In this document: positions 37,415 to 47,752 of the stretch, piece by piece
Position numbering within the stretch: the first letter of the stretch is position 1
Layout of the letters: each line of letters begins with the position of its first letter
Origin: Pseudomonas viridiflava
Lineage (GTDB): Bacteria; Pseudomonadota; Gammaproteobacteria; Pseudomonadales; Pseudomonadaceae
Assembly: GCF_900602065.1 (NCBI RefSeq)
Contig: NZ_UWFN01000091.1
Span: 167,625-231,624 of the forward strand
Length of the DNA: 64,000 bases
Direction: 5' to 3'
Position numbers and translations under genes: made by a program
Notes under the pieces: model-generated
Databases searched by the model: none
Told to the model about the DNA's origin: nothing
What the model saw: only the letters and a program-made list of their open reading frames with translations

Positions 37415-37508
37415 CTGTGGGACCGAATTTATTCGGGAAGGCGCTTGTTCAGGCGATACATAAGCTGCGGATGTACTGGCCTCTTCGCGAATGAATTCGC
37501 TCCCACAG
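37415..37508. repeat. REPIN, mixed CCGAATT/GCGAATT arms
   Basis: The left arm reads GTGGGACCGAATTTATTCGG and the right arm GCGAATGAATTCGCTCCCAC. The two arms mismatch each other, but each keeps its own hairpin (CCGAAT/ATTCGG versus GCGAAT/ATTCGC). Confidence 0.88.
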
Positions 37509-37570
37509 GGGTTGTATTTGCAGGCCAACATAGAATCTCCCACAGGGTTTTGTGTCACCTGCGAGATCAC

Positions 37571-37972
37571 TTAACTACAACACCCACCCGAAGCCAGGTC
37601 CTTGAGAATGGGGCAATCGGGGCGGTCGTCGCCGTGGCAGTGTTCAACCAGTTCCTGCAAAGTGTCGCGCAGGCTCGCGAGCTCCTCGATTTTCTGGTTC
37701 AGTTCACCGATATGCTGACGAGCCAGGGCTTTGACGTCTGCGCTGGCGCGTTGTCGGTCTTGCCAAAGCGTCAGCAACTTGCCGACTTCCTCCAGGGAAA
37801 ACCCCAGATCCCGCGAGCGCTTGATGAACGCGAGTGTGTGCAGATCATCTTTGCCATACAGGCGATAGCCGCTCTCACTGCGGTGCGCTGCTTGCAGCAG
37901 GCCCGTGGCTTCGTAATAGCGAATCATTTTGGCGCTCAATCCGCTCTGTTTCGCGGCTTGTCCGATATTCAT
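37571..37972 (-). CDS. cueR: Cu(I)-responsive MerR-family regulator CueR
   Basis: The 133-residue protein (ATG at 37970-37972, [11 protein letters not shown]) has the MerR helix-turn-helix, the [13 protein letters not shown] segment, a dimerisation helix and the CueR metal loop: a Cys in [12 protein letters not shown] and a C-terminal ASGGCCS. The two-Cys coordination fits monovalent coinage metals. The gene overlaps copA by 4 bp (ATGA), so it is translated as the second gene of the copA-cueR operon and is under the operator it recognises. The frame is open 10 codons further up, inside copA. Confidence 0.95.
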   Translation of the reverse strand: MNIGQAAKQSGLSAKMIRYYEATGLLQAAHRSESGYRLYGKDDLHTLAFIKRSRDLGFSLEEVGKLLTLWQDRQRASADVKALARQHIGELNQKIEELASLRDTLQELVEHCHGDDRPDCPILKDLASGGCCS

Positions 37973-40167
37973 GGCTGCGTTCCTGAGTCCTTGGGCTTCC
38001 ATGTCTTCAGCAGAAGCGCGTTGCTCACCACGCTGACGCTGGACAGCGCCATGGCCGCGCCTGCCAACACCGGGTTGAGAAAACCGAACGCCGCCAACGG
38101 GATGCCGATCAGGTTGTAAACGAAGGCCCAGAACAGGTTCTGACGGATCTTGGCGTAGGTCTTGCGGCTGATCTCCAGCGCTGCTGGAATCAGCGCCGGA
38201 TCGCCGCGCATCAAGGTGATGCCGGCGGCATGCATGGCCACGTCGGTGCCGCCACCCATGGCGATGCCGATGTCGGCAGCAGCCAACGCCGGAGCATCGT
38301 TGATGCCGTCGCCGACCATGGCGACCACGCCGTAGCGCTTCAGGTCTGCCACTGTCGCGGCTTTGTCCGCAGGCAGCACTTCGGAATGCACGTCACGGAT
38401 ACCCAGTGCGTCTGCAACTACTTTGGCGCTGCCGTGGTTATCACCGGTCAGCAAGTGGCTGCTGATGTTGCGTGCCGCTAATTGTTCGACCGCTTGCCGC
38501 GCGCCGGGCTTGAGTGTGTCGCCAAAGGCGAACAGACCGAGCACAGCGGGATTCGGACTTTGCTCGATCAACCATGACAAGGTCCGGCCTTCGGCCTCCC
38601 AGGCACGGGCTGCGTCGGCGAGCTCTTCCATGTGCAGGCCGCTCTGCTCAAGCATTCGTCGGTTGCCCAGGACCAGGTCGCGTCCGTCCAGCGTTCCGGC
38701 AATACCGACGCCAGGGAGGGCATGACTGTTTTCAATGCTGACCGGATTCAGATGCCAATCCCGGCAGGCATCCAGCACGGCTTTGGCCAATGGATGTTCG
38801 CTGCCTCGCTGTAAAGCGCCAGCCCACTCCAGTACCTGTTCTTCATTGCCGCCCTTGGCGCAGAAATGGGCGATTTGTGGAGTGCCCGAGGTCAGCGTTC
38901 CGGTCTTGTCGAACACCACCGTCGTCACTTCGTGTGCACGTTCCAGTGCCTCGGCGTCCTTGATCAAAATGCCGTAGCGCGCCGCGACGCCGGTTCCGGC
39001 CATGATTGCCGTGGGCGTCGCCAATCCCAGCGCACAGGGGCAGGCGATGACCAATACAGCGACTGCATTGATCAGCGCGCTCTCCATGGGGGCGCCTGCC
39101 AGCAGCCAACCGGCGAATGTGATCGCAGCGATGACTAATACCGTAGGGACGAACACCTGACTGACCCGGTCCACCAGCTTCTGGATGGGGGCCTTGCCTG
39201 CCTGAGCGTCTTCTACCAACCGGATGATGCGTGCCAGCACCGTTTCAGTGCCCAGTGCTGTGGTCTTGACCAGCAGGCGGCCTTCGCCATTGATAGCGCC
39301 GCCGGTGACTTTGTCGCCTGTCTGTTTCGGCACTGGCAGGCTTTCGCCGCTGATCAGCGCCTCGTCGGCATGGCTTTGACCTTCGATCACTTCACCGTCT
39401 ACCGGGAAGCGCTCGCCCGGTTTTACCAGCACCAGGTCGCCAAGATTCAAAGCGCTGATAGCAATGTCGTACTCATGACCGTCAATGACCTGCAGGGCGC
39501 GATCAGGGCGCAATGCCTCCAGCGCCCGAATGGCGCTTGCGGTCTGGCGTTTGGCGCGGCTTTCCAGGTACTTGCCCAGCAATACCAAGGCAATGACAAC
39601 GGCCGAAGCCTCGAAATACAAATGGGGCATTTCGCCGGGCGCCGCATTCATCCACTCGTAAACACTCAAGCCGTATCCGGCGCTGGTCCCCAGCGCAACC
39701 AGCAGGTCCATGTTGCCAGCGCCAACGCGCACGGCTTTCCACGCGGCGACGTAAAAGCGTGCGCCGAAAATAAACTGAACAGGCGTGGCGAGCGCGAACT
39801 GTGCCCAGGCGGGCAGCATCCAGTGCATGCCCAGAGGTTGCAGCAGCATCGGCAGAATCAGCGGGATCGACAGCATGATTGCCAGAATCAATGTCCAGCG
39901 CTCGCGGGTCAGCGTGCGTAGCTGTTGGTCGGCTTTGGCCGTCGGGTCTTGAAGGACAGTGGCGCCGTACCCGGCTTTTTCAACTGCGGCGATCAGGGTC
40001 GCGGTATCCGGCCCGCCATCCGTCTCGATATGCGCCTGTTCATTGGCGAGGTTGACGCTGACGGCCTTGACCCCTTGCACCTTGTTCAGCGCACGTTCGA
40101 CCCGACCTGCGCAGCTGGCGCAGGTCATGCCGGAAATCGGCAGATCGAAGTTGAGCGGGTTAAGCAT
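37969..40167 (-). CDS. copA: Copper-exporting P1B-type ATPase CopA
   Basis: CopA pumps Cu(I) out of the cytoplasm. The ATG at 40165-40167 follows GGGAG and gives 732 residues with a single N-terminal HMA domain (Cys16 and Cys19 in GMTCASC), eight predicted helices, the membrane CPC at Cys376-Pro-Cys378, DKTGT with phosphorylated Asp420, and a [18 protein letters not shown] hinge. Many CopA have two HMA domains; one is also common. It is the first gene of copA-cueR, with a CueR box just upstream. Confidence 0.96.
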   Translation of the reverse strand: MLNPLNFDLPISGMTCASCAGRVERALNKVQGVKAVSVNLANEQAHIETDGGPDTATLIAAVEKAGYGATVLQDPTAKADQQLRTLTRERWTLILAIMLSIPLILPMLLQPLGMHWMLPAWAQFALATPVQFIFGARFYVAAWKAVRVGAGNMDLLVALGTSAGYGLSVYEWMNAAPGEMPHLYFEASAVVIALVLLGKYLESRAKRQTASAIRALEALRPDRALQVIDGHEYDIAISALNLGDLVLVKPGERFPVDGEVIEGQSHADEALISGESLPVPKQTGDKVTGGAINGEGRLLVKTTALGTETVLARIIRLVEDAQAGKAPIQKLVDRVSQVFVPTVLVIAAITFAGWLLAGAPMESALINAVAVLVIACPCALGLATPTAIMAGTGVAARYGILIKDAEALERAHEVTTVVFDKTGTLTSGTPQIAHFCAKGGNEEQVLEWAGALQRGSEHPLAKAVLDACRDWHLNPVSIENSHALPGVGIAGTLDGRDLVLGNRRMLEQSGLHMEELADAARAWEAEGRTLSWLIEQSPNPAVLGLFAFGDTLKPGARQAVEQLAARNISSHLLTGDNHGSAKVVADALGIRDVHSEVLPADKAATVADLKRYGVVAMVGDGINDAPALAAADIGIAMGGGTDVAMHAAGITLMRGDPALIPAALEISRKTYAKIRQNLFWAFVYNLIGIPLAAFGFLNPVLAGAAMALSSVSVVSNALLLKTWKPKDSGTQP

Positions 40168-40204
40168 GTTCTTTCTCCCTGAAGGCATTTACCTGCAAGG
40201 ATCA

Positions 40205-40225
40205 ACCTTTCCACGAGGACAAGGT
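40205..40225 (-). promoter_or_regulatory. CueR operator of copA-cueR
   Basis: On the minus strand ACCTTGTCCTCGTGGAAAGGT is a 21-bp dyad of CueR type. It overlaps a -35 TTGACC (40223-40228 complement), leaving the unusually long spacer that MerR-family activators untwist. The -10 is degenerate. It lies 38 bp upstream of copA. Confidence 0.85.
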
Positions 40226-40235
40226 CAAGTCCAGA

Positions 40236-40616
40236 TCAATAATTCAGGTCGGCGCGTTTCAGATACATACCATTCAGGCTGCTTGCGATTCGATACTTGA
40301 GGATATCGCCCGCTTGAATCCGAATGTTGGTGTTGCTCTGCGCTTCCATGCCCGGATCGCAACCGAACACCGCACCCGGCAGCACGCGTAAGCGAATAGC
40401 GACGTTACCGGCTGGCAGGTTGAAGGATACGGATTGTTCCTGGAACACCCGGCCCGCGAGTTGGTCCTGAATATAGATGCCGATCTCGCAAGACGTGGCA
40501 ACTTCCAGTCGCTCGCGGGAAATGATCAGAACGCCGTAATCCTGATCGGCCTGAACCGCCGGGGAAGCAGCCAACAGACCGAGAATGCCGAAGAGGCTCA
40601 ATGCTGACCAGCGCAT
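40236..40616 (-). CDS. Small secreted protein of unknown function
   Basis: The ATG at 40614-40616 gives 126 residues with a clear signal peptide (LFGILGLLAASPAVQADQ, cleavage about residue 23) and a beta-rich mature domain with two cysteines (ATSCEIGIYI, VFGCDPGMEA). I do not recognise a family. The gene lies between the two CueR operators but points leftward, away from copZ, and its 3' end stops 10 bp before the copA operator. Copper control is possible but unshown. The frame is open upstream without further signal-like sequence. Confidence 0.7.
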   Translation of the reverse strand: MRWSALSLFGILGLLAASPAVQADQDYGVLIISRERLEVATSCEIGIYIQDQLAGRVFQEQSVSFNLPAGNVAIRLRVLPGAVFGCDPGMEAQSNTNIRIQAGDILKYRIASSLNGMYLKRADLNY

Positions 40617-40703
40617 CGCTGATACTCCTGATGTAGACGGTGATGATGCAGCTTGGCCGAGCCTTGCGCCGAATACCAGCCCGGCAGCGAACAGAGAAAC
40701 TTG

Positions 40704-40724
40704 ACCTTGCCACGATGGGAAGGT
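40704..40724 (+). promoter_or_regulatory. CueR operator of copZ
   Basis: ACCTTGCCACGATGGGAAGGT is a second 21-bp CueR-type dyad, this time on the plus strand, overlapping -35 TTGACC (40701-40706), with AAACAT about 19 bp further as a weak -10. It drives the copper chaperone gene 48 bp downstream. Confidence 0.88.
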
Positions 40725-40772
40725 GAAACATGGCTTCATTGTTATTCACATCCCTGCTTGAAGGAGTAGCAC

Positions 40773-40976
40773 ATGCAACGATTCAACGTTCAAGGCATGA
40801 CCTGCGGCCACTGCGTAAAAGCCGTGACCAGTGCAATCAAGGACCGGGACCCGAGTGCTCTGGTGCAGATAGATTTGCCGACTGGCGAGGTGATTGTCGA
40901 AAGCGACCTGGCCGCTCAGGAAGTCGTGGGGCTGATTGGCGAGGAGGGGTATCAGGCGCAAGTGGTTCAAGGCTAA
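40773..40976 (+). CDS. copZ: Copper chaperone CopZ
   Basis: A 67-residue single HMA-domain protein with the metal motif GMTCGHC (Cys at residues 11 and 14) and the usual beta-alpha-beta-beta-alpha-beta length. It carries Cu(I) in the cytoplasm, typically to CopA. It is divergent from copA-cueR, preceded by its own CueR box and by GAAGGAG. Confidence 0.93.
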   Translation: MQRFNVQGMTCGHCVKAVTSAIKDRDPSALVQIDLPTGEVIVESDLAAQEVVGLIGEEGYQAQVVQG

Positions 40977-41046
40977 TCACTGAAACGCTACCGCTGGGGT
41001 TGCATGGATTCCCGCGGGCGCTGCCCCGGTGTCCATGGCACAGGAC

Positions 41047-41120
41047 CTGTAGGAGCTGCCGAAGGCTGCGATCGCGGTGTGTCAGGATAAATGCCTCGCA
41101 GCCTTCGGCAGCTCCTACAG
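41047..41120. repeat. REPIN, GTAGGAGCTGCC class
   Basis: Arms CTGTAGGAGCTGCCGAAGG and CCTTCGGCAGCTCCTACAG are perfect inverted copies, 70 bp after the copZ stop. Confidence 0.92.
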
Positions 41121-41275
41121 AAAATGCATTTCAATCCATTAGGTTGCATGTTGTTTGATGAAATCCGGGCGTGCCCGCGAAAAATGCACGCCGGTTACCC
41201 AGACAAATCCCAGTGCCTGTATCGCAAGCAAGCTCAGCTCTCACGGGATTTCCATGCCCTTGGCTCACCGCGATC

Positions 41276-41365
41276 CAGTGGGACCGAATTTATTCGGGAA
41301 GGCGGCATTCCAGACGATACACAGGCTGCGGATGTACCGGCCCCGAATGAATTCGCTCCCATGAG
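41276..41365. repeat. REPIN, CCGAATT class, decayed right arm
   Basis: The left arm is GTGGGACCGAATTTATTCGG; the right arm reads CCCCGAATGAATTCGCTCCC and ends ATGAG instead of ACAGG. Confidence 0.75.
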
Positions 41366-41538
41366 ACGTGTGTTTGCAGGCCAGCATAGAGCCTCCCACA
41401 GGTTCTGCGACATCGCGTCAATGGTGAGATCCCAAAGTCAGCACTTGAAACTTTTTGAAGTAATTACCTTCTCCTGACACTCAGCCTCCACAGGCGCGGT
41501 TAAACTGTCTGGCTGCACGAGCACTGCCTGGACGCCTC

Positions 41539-42735
41539 ATGAACCTTCGTACCATCCTGATTCTCGGTGCGCTTAGCGCCTTCGGCCCTTTGGCCATCGA
41601 TTTTTACCTGCCTGGTTTCCCGGCCATCGCCCTGGCGTTTGGCACTGACGAGAAACACGTTCAGCTCACGCTGGCGTCCTACTTTCTGGGACTCTCCATT
41701 GGCCAGTTGGCTTACGGGCCAGTGGCTGACCGTTTCGGCAGGCGCATCCCTCTGCTGTTCGGTGTGACGCTGTTTACGCTGGCGTCGTTGGCCTGCGCAT
41801 TCGCCCCTAATCTGGAATGGTTGATCGGCGCGCGCTTCGTTCAGGCTCTGGGCGGTTGCGCGGGAATGGTGATTGCCAGGGCAATTGTCAGCGACAAGTG
41901 CGATGCCGTGCAGTCAGCCAAGGTTTTCTCGCAATTGATGCTGGTGATGGGCCTGGCTCCGATCCTCGCACCCATGCTGGGCGGATTACTGGTCAACCTC
42001 TATGGCTGGCAGTCGATCTTTATCAGCCTCACAGCCTTCAGTGCACTGGCCTCGTTGGCCGTGGCGCTCGGGTTACCGGAAAGCATGCCAGCCAGCCATC
42101 CACGTCAGCCGCTGGCAGGGGCCCTGACTCAGTACCGCAGTTTGTTGGGGGATCGCATTTTCCTTGGGCATGCGTTGACGGGCGGTATTGCCATGGCCGG
42201 CATGTTTTCCTATATCGCAGGTTCGCCTTTCGTATTCATCAAGCTCTATGGCGTACCCGCAGAGCATTATGGGTGGCTATTCGGTACCAACGCGGCCGGC
42301 TTCATCTTGATCGCTCAGCTCAATGCAAGGCTGGTAGGGAAGCGAGGGCCAGCGTTTCTGTTGTCGCGGACTATATGGATCTACCTCGCCGCGGCTCTGG
42401 TACTGCTGGCGGTAACAGGGTTGCGTACTGAACAACTCTGGCCCTTGCTGGTGCCGTTGTTCATCTGCATTGCCAGCCTGGGCTGCATCATCCCCAATGC
42501 CTCGGCCTGCGCAATGAACGGCCAATGGGCTCGCGCCGGAAGTGCGTCTGCGATGCTGGGTTGCCTGCAGTTCAGTGTGGCGGCGGGTGCGGCTGCAATG
42601 GTTGGCGTGCTGCACGACGGCACCGCCGTACCCATGGCGCTGGTGATCAGCATCTGTGGTGCACTGGCGGTCAGCATTTCGGTACTGACCCGCCGCTTGC
42701 AGAACCAGCGCGATGCACTGAGCCGTCAGGCCTGA
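41539..42735 (+). CDS. Bcr/CflA-type multidrug efflux MFS transporter
   Basis: A 398-residue 12-helix drug:H+ antiporter. Motif A, GQLAYGPVADRFGRRIPLLFG, follows helix 2 and the N-terminus (LGALSAFGPLAIDFYLPGFPAI) is typical of the Bcr/CflA group. The family exports bicyclomycin, sulfonamides or small peptides; the substrate here is unknown. A hairpin follows the stop. Confidence 0.92.
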   Translation: MNLRTILILGALSAFGPLAIDFYLPGFPAIALAFGTDEKHVQLTLASYFLGLSIGQLAYGPVADRFGRRIPLLFGVTLFTLASLACAFAPNLEWLIGARFVQALGGCAGMVIARAIVSDKCDAVQSAKVFSQLMLVMGLAPILAPMLGGLLVNLYGWQSIFISLTAFSALASLAVALGLPESMPASHPRQPLAGALTQYRSLLGDRIFLGHALTGGIAMAGMFSYIAGSPFVFIKLYGVPAEHYGWLFGTNAAGFILIAQLNARLVGKRGPAFLLSRTIWIYLAAALVLLAVTGLRTEQLWPLLVPLFICIASLGCIIPNASACAMNGQWARAGSASAMLGCLQFSVAAGAAAMVGVLHDGTAVPMALVISICGALAVSISVLTRRLQNQRDALSRQA

Positions 42736-42741
42736 CGTTGA

Positions 42742-42770
42742 AGCTCCCGCGAATATTTCGCGGGAGTTTA
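42742..42770 (+). terminator. Hairpin after the MFS gene
   Basis: CTCCCGCGAA and TTCGCGGGAG form a perfect 10-bp stem with a 3-base loop, followed by TTTA, 8 bp after the stop. Confidence 0.7.
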
Positions 42771-43433
42771 CCCACCGATAGATACTCCCCCGCCGCAACT
42801 TCTGATTAACCTGTTGCCCATTAAGTGTTGGCGTAGCTATTTATCAGATGTCAATAATAAGCCAGGCAGCCTAGGTTCATATTCCTTCAATGATTTGCTG
42901 TTATTGGCTACATGCCTCGTGGATTTATCCTACGGATATTTCGGAAAGTGACGAGTGTAAATATGATTGATGGTAACTAGCTGCGAACATGCGCTCTACT
43001 AATTGTCTTATTTTATTGAGCGTTTTTGGGTGTCTTGGCTGTAGGAAGATGCCGTGTGCAGTATTGCGGATTTTCTCCTGAGGGGGCGACAGGCCGTTGT
43101 ATCTAGGGATCAAGTGAGTCCCTTGTGATTTTTCCAGGAGTTGTCTAGCCGTAAAAGCTTGGACTAGGTTAGTCAAAAGGAACTGGATCCCGGCGGGATA
43201 ATGAGTTTTTTGCCTGATCGGGTGAAAGGTTCCAAGGCTTATACTGGCTATCCGAATCTGGATTCATAGTTGATGTCGGGAGGGGCGGGCAGTTAGATGC
43301 TGTTGGTCACTTGACGGCTGCGGTTTTACTGGCTCATTACGGCTTCGACTTTGGCGGCGCGGCTTCTTGATTGCAACTTGATTGCTGCCGCCATGTCATC
43401 GCGATAGATGATGTTTCAACAGGGAGTGAACAT
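42771..43433. other. AT-richer gene-poor stretch
   Basis: About 660 bp between the efflux gene and the ArsR-type gene. The part from 42800 to 43260 is clearly AT-richer than its surroundings, with tracts such as GTCTTATTTTATTGAGCG, and holds only a doubtful leftward ORF. The right part must contain the promoter of the ArsR-type gene. Confidence 0.5.
42925..43267 (-). pseudogene. Possible decayed leftward gene
   Basis: Two leftward frames abut: 43267-43169 encodes a 32-residue piece (ATG, contains YKPWNLSPDQAKNS), and 43176-42925 encodes 83 residues from a TTG (contains GTHLIPRYNGLSPPQEKIRN). They are offset by one frame and overlap by 8 bases, as if one frameshift had split a short protein of about 110 residues. 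The composition is unlike the flanking genes. I recognise no family. It could equally be chance open frame in AT-rich DNA. Confidence 0.25.
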
Positions 43434-44126
43434 ATGGAATATGCACCTTGCATCAGTCACGTAGCAACACTGCTGGCTGACCCGAAGCGTAGTGCAATGA
43501 TTTGGGCCTTGATGGATGGAACTGCTCGACCCGCCAATGAACTGGCTCTGCTTGCGGGCCTGACGACATCATCGGCTGGGGCCCATTTGGCGCGCCTGGC
43601 ATCTGGCGGGCTGTTGAAGCAGGAGGTGCGAGGCCGCAAACGTTTTTTCCGTCTGGCGGGGCCGCAAGTGGCGACAGCACTTGAAGCGCTGGCATGTGCC
43701 TCTGTTGTCAGTGCCGCGCAGATCAACCGGAATGTGGCACAACCTTCGTCTTCCATGCCATTGCGCGAGGCCCGTATCTGCTGTGATCACTTGGGGGGCG
43801 ATATGGCCGCCGAGCTTTATCAACGGCTTCTGGGGGCGGGGTGGATCGAACAACAGGAGCAGCGAGTGGAGGTCACCAGCGTAGGTATGGCAAAGTTTGC
43901 CGAGCGGGGGATTTACATACCTGCGCTTGCGCTTCGTCAGCGCGAAACGGTCTGCGCCTGTGCCGACAGGGGCGAATTCACTCCGCACCTGGGTGGTGCG
44001 CTGGGGGCAGGGTTGCTGCAGCTTTTCATTCAGATGGGCTGGTTACGCACGACTGAAGAGTCCAGCACCCTGCAGGTGTCGTTCAGCGGGCAGCGCGAGA
44101 TCGACAAGATCGCGGCTGCCGCCTGA
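43434..44126 (+). CDS. ArsR-type winged-helix regulator
   Basis: A 230-residue protein (ATG at 43434 after AGGGAG) with an N-terminal ArsR-like winged helix (residues about 5-90: VATLLADPKRSAMIWALMDGTA, then GLTTSSAGAHLARLASGGLL) and a C-terminal domain with several Cys (ICCDHLGGD, VCACADRGEF), possibly metal- or redox-sensing. It is longer than classical ArsR proteins and resembles annotated 'helix-turn-helix transcriptional regulator' proteins of Pseudomonas. Its target is not obvious; it converges on adenine deaminase with only 12 bp between the stops. Confidence 0.85.
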   Translation: MEYAPCISHVATLLADPKRSAMIWALMDGTARPANELALLAGLTTSSAGAHLARLASGGLLKQEVRGRKRFFRLAGPQVATALEALACASVVSAAQINRNVAQPSSSMPLREARICCDHLGGDMAAELYQRLLGAGWIEQQEQRVEVTSVGMAKFAERGIYIPALALRQRETVCACADRGEFTPHLGGALGAGLLQLFIQMGWLRTTEESSTLQVSFSGQREIDKIAAAA

Positions 44127-44138
44127 CGGGCGATCAGC

Positions 44139-45101
<963 letters not shown>

Positions 45102-45175
45102 TCATCAGGTGCAGATGGCCGGCATTCTACAGAGTCATGCTTCGGGATGGGCAAAACCTGACCAAGCGGTTCAAT

Positions 45176-46141
45176 TTACCCGGCCTCTTGCTCCCGTCGA
45201 TAGGCATAGGTATCGGCAAAGCGTGACAGCAAGAACGCGGCGCAAGTAGTTACAGGGTAGCGTGCTGGCTCGGTTTCGCTCTGGCATCCGGGCAGGCATT
45301 CAATTTCGGTGTCCGGGTTGGGCTCTACGAAAAACGGCATCGAATAGCGATCAACGCCCAGTGGGCTGACCACTCGATGCGGCGTGGACACATATCGGTC
45401 GTTACTCCAGCGCGCCATCATGTCGCCGATGTTGACCACGAATGTGCCGTCGATGGGTGGCGCGTCGATCCACTGGCCGCGCACATCTCGCACTTGCAGT
45501 CCGCCCGCAGAGTCCTGATGCAGAAGGGTGATACAGCCATAGTCTGTGTGTGCCCCTGCACCTTGTTGTTCGGCGCTGGTGGCAGTATGGCGCGGCGGGT
45601 AGTGGATAAAACGCAGCACGCTGACGGGGGCGACAAAGCGTTTGTCGAAGAAGTCACGCTCGATGCCCAGCGCGACAGTGATCGCCTGAAGCAATTTCTG
45701 TGCGAGCGCCTGCATGTCCAGATAGTGCTGCTCCATCAGAGCTTGCCAGCCCGGCATGTCTGGATGCCGGTTGGGGCCGCGTAACGGTTTCTCTGCGAGG
45801 ACCTCGGGATGATCGGCGGGCAAGTGAAAGCCCATGTCGAAGGTTTCCTTGAGATCGCTCGGTATATTCGGGTCCAACTGTTCGGTCGCGATAGCGCCAT
45901 AACCGCGATGATGGCGGCTTTGAGTTATGTCGATCTTGAGCTTTTCTGCCTGGGGCAGGGCGAAGAATTGCTGCGCCGCGCCGACCACCTGTTCGATCCG
46001 CGTGGTGCTGAGCGGATGGCCTTTGATATAGAAAAAACCCCACTCCCGACAGGCCTGGTCGATTTGCCGGGCAATGTCTTGCCATGCGATTTGGTCATCG
46101 CTGTAGAGCGGGGCGATGTCGATGATCGGGAGTTGGTTCAC
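45176..46141 (-). CDS. 2-oxoglutarate/Fe(II) oxygenase, isopenicillin N synthase family
   Basis: A 321-residue oxygenase with the DIOX_N domain (about 1-120) and the catalytic 2OG-FeII_Oxy domain: HTDYGCITLL (His and Asp ligands), a distal His in STPHRVVSP and RYSMPFF for 2-oxoglutarate. It matches the PA0147-type protein next to adenine deaminase. The substrate is unknown; purine or pyrimidine oxidation is a guess from context only. Confidence 0.9.
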   Translation of the reverse strand: MNQLPIIDIAPLYSDDQIAWQDIARQIDQACREWGFFYIKGHPLSTTRIEQVVGAAQQFFALPQAEKLKIDITQSRHHRGYGAIATEQLDPNIPSDLKETFDMGFHLPADHPEVLAEKPLRGPNRHPDMPGWQALMEQHYLDMQALAQKLLQAITVALGIERDFFDKRFVAPVSVLRFIHYPPRHTATSAEQQGAGAHTDYGCITLLHQDSAGGLQVRDVRGQWIDAPPIDGTFVVNIGDMMARWSNDRYVSTPHRVVSPLGVDRYSMPFFVEPNPDTEIECLPGCQSETEPARYPVTTCAAFLLSRFADTYAYRREQEAG

Positions 46142-46167
46142 GGTGTCCTGTCCTTATGATTTTTTAA

Positions 46168-46261
46168 CTGTAGGAGCGAATTCATTCGCGAAGGCGGTTT
46201 CACAGCCGATGAATATCTATCGAATGTACCGGCCCCTTCCCGAATAAATTCGGTCCCACAG
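46168..46261. repeat. REPIN, mixed GCGAATT/CCGAATT arms
   Basis: The left arm is CTGTAGGAGCGAATTCATTC and the right arm CCCGAATAAATTCGGTCCCA. It lies between the BMP and oxygenase genes. Confidence 0.85.
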
Positions 46262-46282
46262 GGTTTCAATGGTGCGCCCCGG

Positions 46283-47380
46283 TTACTTCGGCAATTCCGC
46301 CTTGATGCCTTCAACGTAATAGTTCATCGAGGCCAGTTCTGCATTGGTCGCCACCTTGCCTTCCGGGATTTTCACTGCGCCGGTCTGATCCTTGATCGGG
46401 CCGGTGAACGGGTGGAATGCGCCACTTTTGATGTCGGCAATGATCTTCTCGGCTTCTGCCTTCACGTCCGCCGGGACGATATCGCTGATCGGCAGTTCAA
46501 CCGTGCCTTCCTTCAGGCCACCCCAGTAATCCTGAGATTTCCAGGTACCGTTGATCACGCCTTCGGTCGCCTGGATGTAGTGCGGTCCCCAGTTGTTGAC
46601 GATGGAGGTCAGCACCGCTTTCGGACCAAAGTGAGCCATGTCCGACGCATAACCCACGGCATAGACACCGCGGCGTTCAGCTGTCTGGATCGGCGCCGGG
46701 CTGTCGGTGTGCTGGAACATGACGTCCACACCCTGATCGATCAACGCGTTGGCGGCATCAGCTTCTTTGCCCGGATCGAACCAGGAGTTGACCCACACGA
46801 CTTTGATCTCGGTGCCCGGGTTGTATTTGTTCAAGGCCAACTGGATGGCATCGATATCACGCAGTACTTCCGGGATCGGGAACGAGGCGACGTAACCGAC
46901 CTTTTTGGTCTTGGTCATTTTTGCCGCCAGGAACCCACCGACGTAGCGACCTTCATAGGTGCGCGCCAGGTAGGTGCCCATGTTCTTGTCCTGCTTGTAG
47001 CCGGTCGCGTGTTCGAAAGTCACTTTCGGGAACTGCTTGGCGACTTTCAACGTTGGGTTCATGTAACCAAACGAAGTGGTGAAGACCAGGTCGTAGCCAC
47101 CCTTGGCCATGTTGCGGATCACCCGTTCAGCGTCAGCGCCTTCCGGCACGTTCTCGACATAGCTGGTCGTGACCTTGTCGCCCAGCGCTTCAACCATGGC
47201 TTTGCGGCCTTGCTCATGTTGATAGGTCCAGCCGTGGTCGCCGATCGGACCGATGTAGACGAAGCCGACTTTCAACGGGTCTGCCGCCGATGCGAGCAGG
47301 CTCGAACCCAGGCCGACTACCGCAGCCATGGCACACAGCAATTTTTTCAGGGGGCGACGCGGGTGAGTGGTGGAGTGCAT
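46283..47380 (-). CDS. BMP-family nucleoside-binding ABC substrate protein
   Basis: The ATG at 47378-47380 after AGGAG starts a 365-residue periplasmic binding protein with a signal peptide (LCAMAAVVGLGSSLLASA) and the BMP fold (GFVYIGPIGDHGWTYQHEQG, SWFDPGKEADAANALIDQGVDV). BMP (PnrA/TmpC) proteins bind purine nucleosides. The cognate ABC genes are 5 kb away at 52.4-56.0 kb. A RutR-like operator lies 68 bp upstream, shared with the ABC and NCS2 genes. The frame is open far upstream to 47662, across the operator and REPIN, and that part is not coding. Confidence 0.92.
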   Translation of the reverse strand: MHSTTHPRRPLKKLLCAMAAVVGLGSSLLASAADPLKVGFVYIGPIGDHGWTYQHEQGRKAMVEALGDKVTTSYVENVPEGADAERVIRNMAKGGYDLVFTTSFGYMNPTLKVAKQFPKVTFEHATGYKQDKNMGTYLARTYEGRYVGGFLAAKMTKTKKVGYVASFPIPEVLRDIDAIQLALNKYNPGTEIKVVWVNSWFDPGKEADAANALIDQGVDVMFQHTDSPAPIQTAERRGVYAVGYASDMAHFGPKAVLTSIVNNWGPHYIQATEGVINGTWKSQDYWGGLKEGTVELPISDIVPADVKAEAEKIIADIKSGAFHPFTGPIKDQTGAVKIPEGKVATNAELASMNYYVEGIKAELPK

Positions 47381-47447
47381 CGGGTCTAGCTCCTTATGGT
47401 CTTGTTGGCACTGCCGTCTTAGCGGGTTGCTCCACCAATGCAAAAAA

Positions 47448-47463
47448 CTGACCAACTGGACAG
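47448..47463 (-). promoter_or_regulatory. RutR-like operator upstream of the BMP gene
   Basis: CTGACCAACTGGACAG is an imperfect 16-bp palindrome resembling the RutR consensus TTGACCA-N2-TGGTCAA. Related sites lie at 56016 and 59531. Confidence 0.6.
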
Positions 47464-47564
47464 TTAATGGCAGGGCTTCATCTGTAATAGGTTTTCCCGC
47501 GATACAGACGACACCGGACGGTGCATTCCAGCCCAACGTTGCTGCTAACTGGTGCGCCCATGAT

Positions 47565-47639
47565 CTGTAGGAGCTGCCGAAGGCTGCGAATGACAGCGTG
47601 TCAGGCAGATCGCTTCGCAGCCTTCGGCAGCTCCTACAG
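47565..47639. repeat. REPIN, GTAGGAGCTGCC class
   Basis: Arms CTGTAGGAGCTGCCGAAGG and CCTTCGGCAGCTCCTACAG are perfect inverted copies between the BMP and chaA promoters. Confidence 0.92.
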
Positions 47640-47752
47640 GAATGCGCGACGTCAGATCTCACCCATTTTGAAACCTTTGCTTACACTCAGCACTCTCAAC
47701 GCCTTGAACGCGTTATCCGGACGGTTCATGTGTGAAGGTTTAAAGGCAGGTA

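Larger units (their letters stand above)
40977..41538. other. Gene-free gap rich in REP elements
   Basis: These 562 bp hold a GTAGGAGC REPIN, a degenerate REP trace near 41165-41250 (CGTGCCCGCG...CTCAGCTCTCACGGG) and a CCGAATT-class REPIN. I see no gene. The promoter of the efflux gene should lie after about 41420. Confidence 0.6.

Noticed and set aside
40617..40739. 41-codon N-terminal extension of the small secreted protein
   Set aside because: It would run across the copZ CueR operator on the other strand and bury the signal peptide.
47381..47662. 94-codon N-terminal extension of the BMP gene
   Set aside because: It crosses the operator and a REPIN; the signal peptide starts at 47380.
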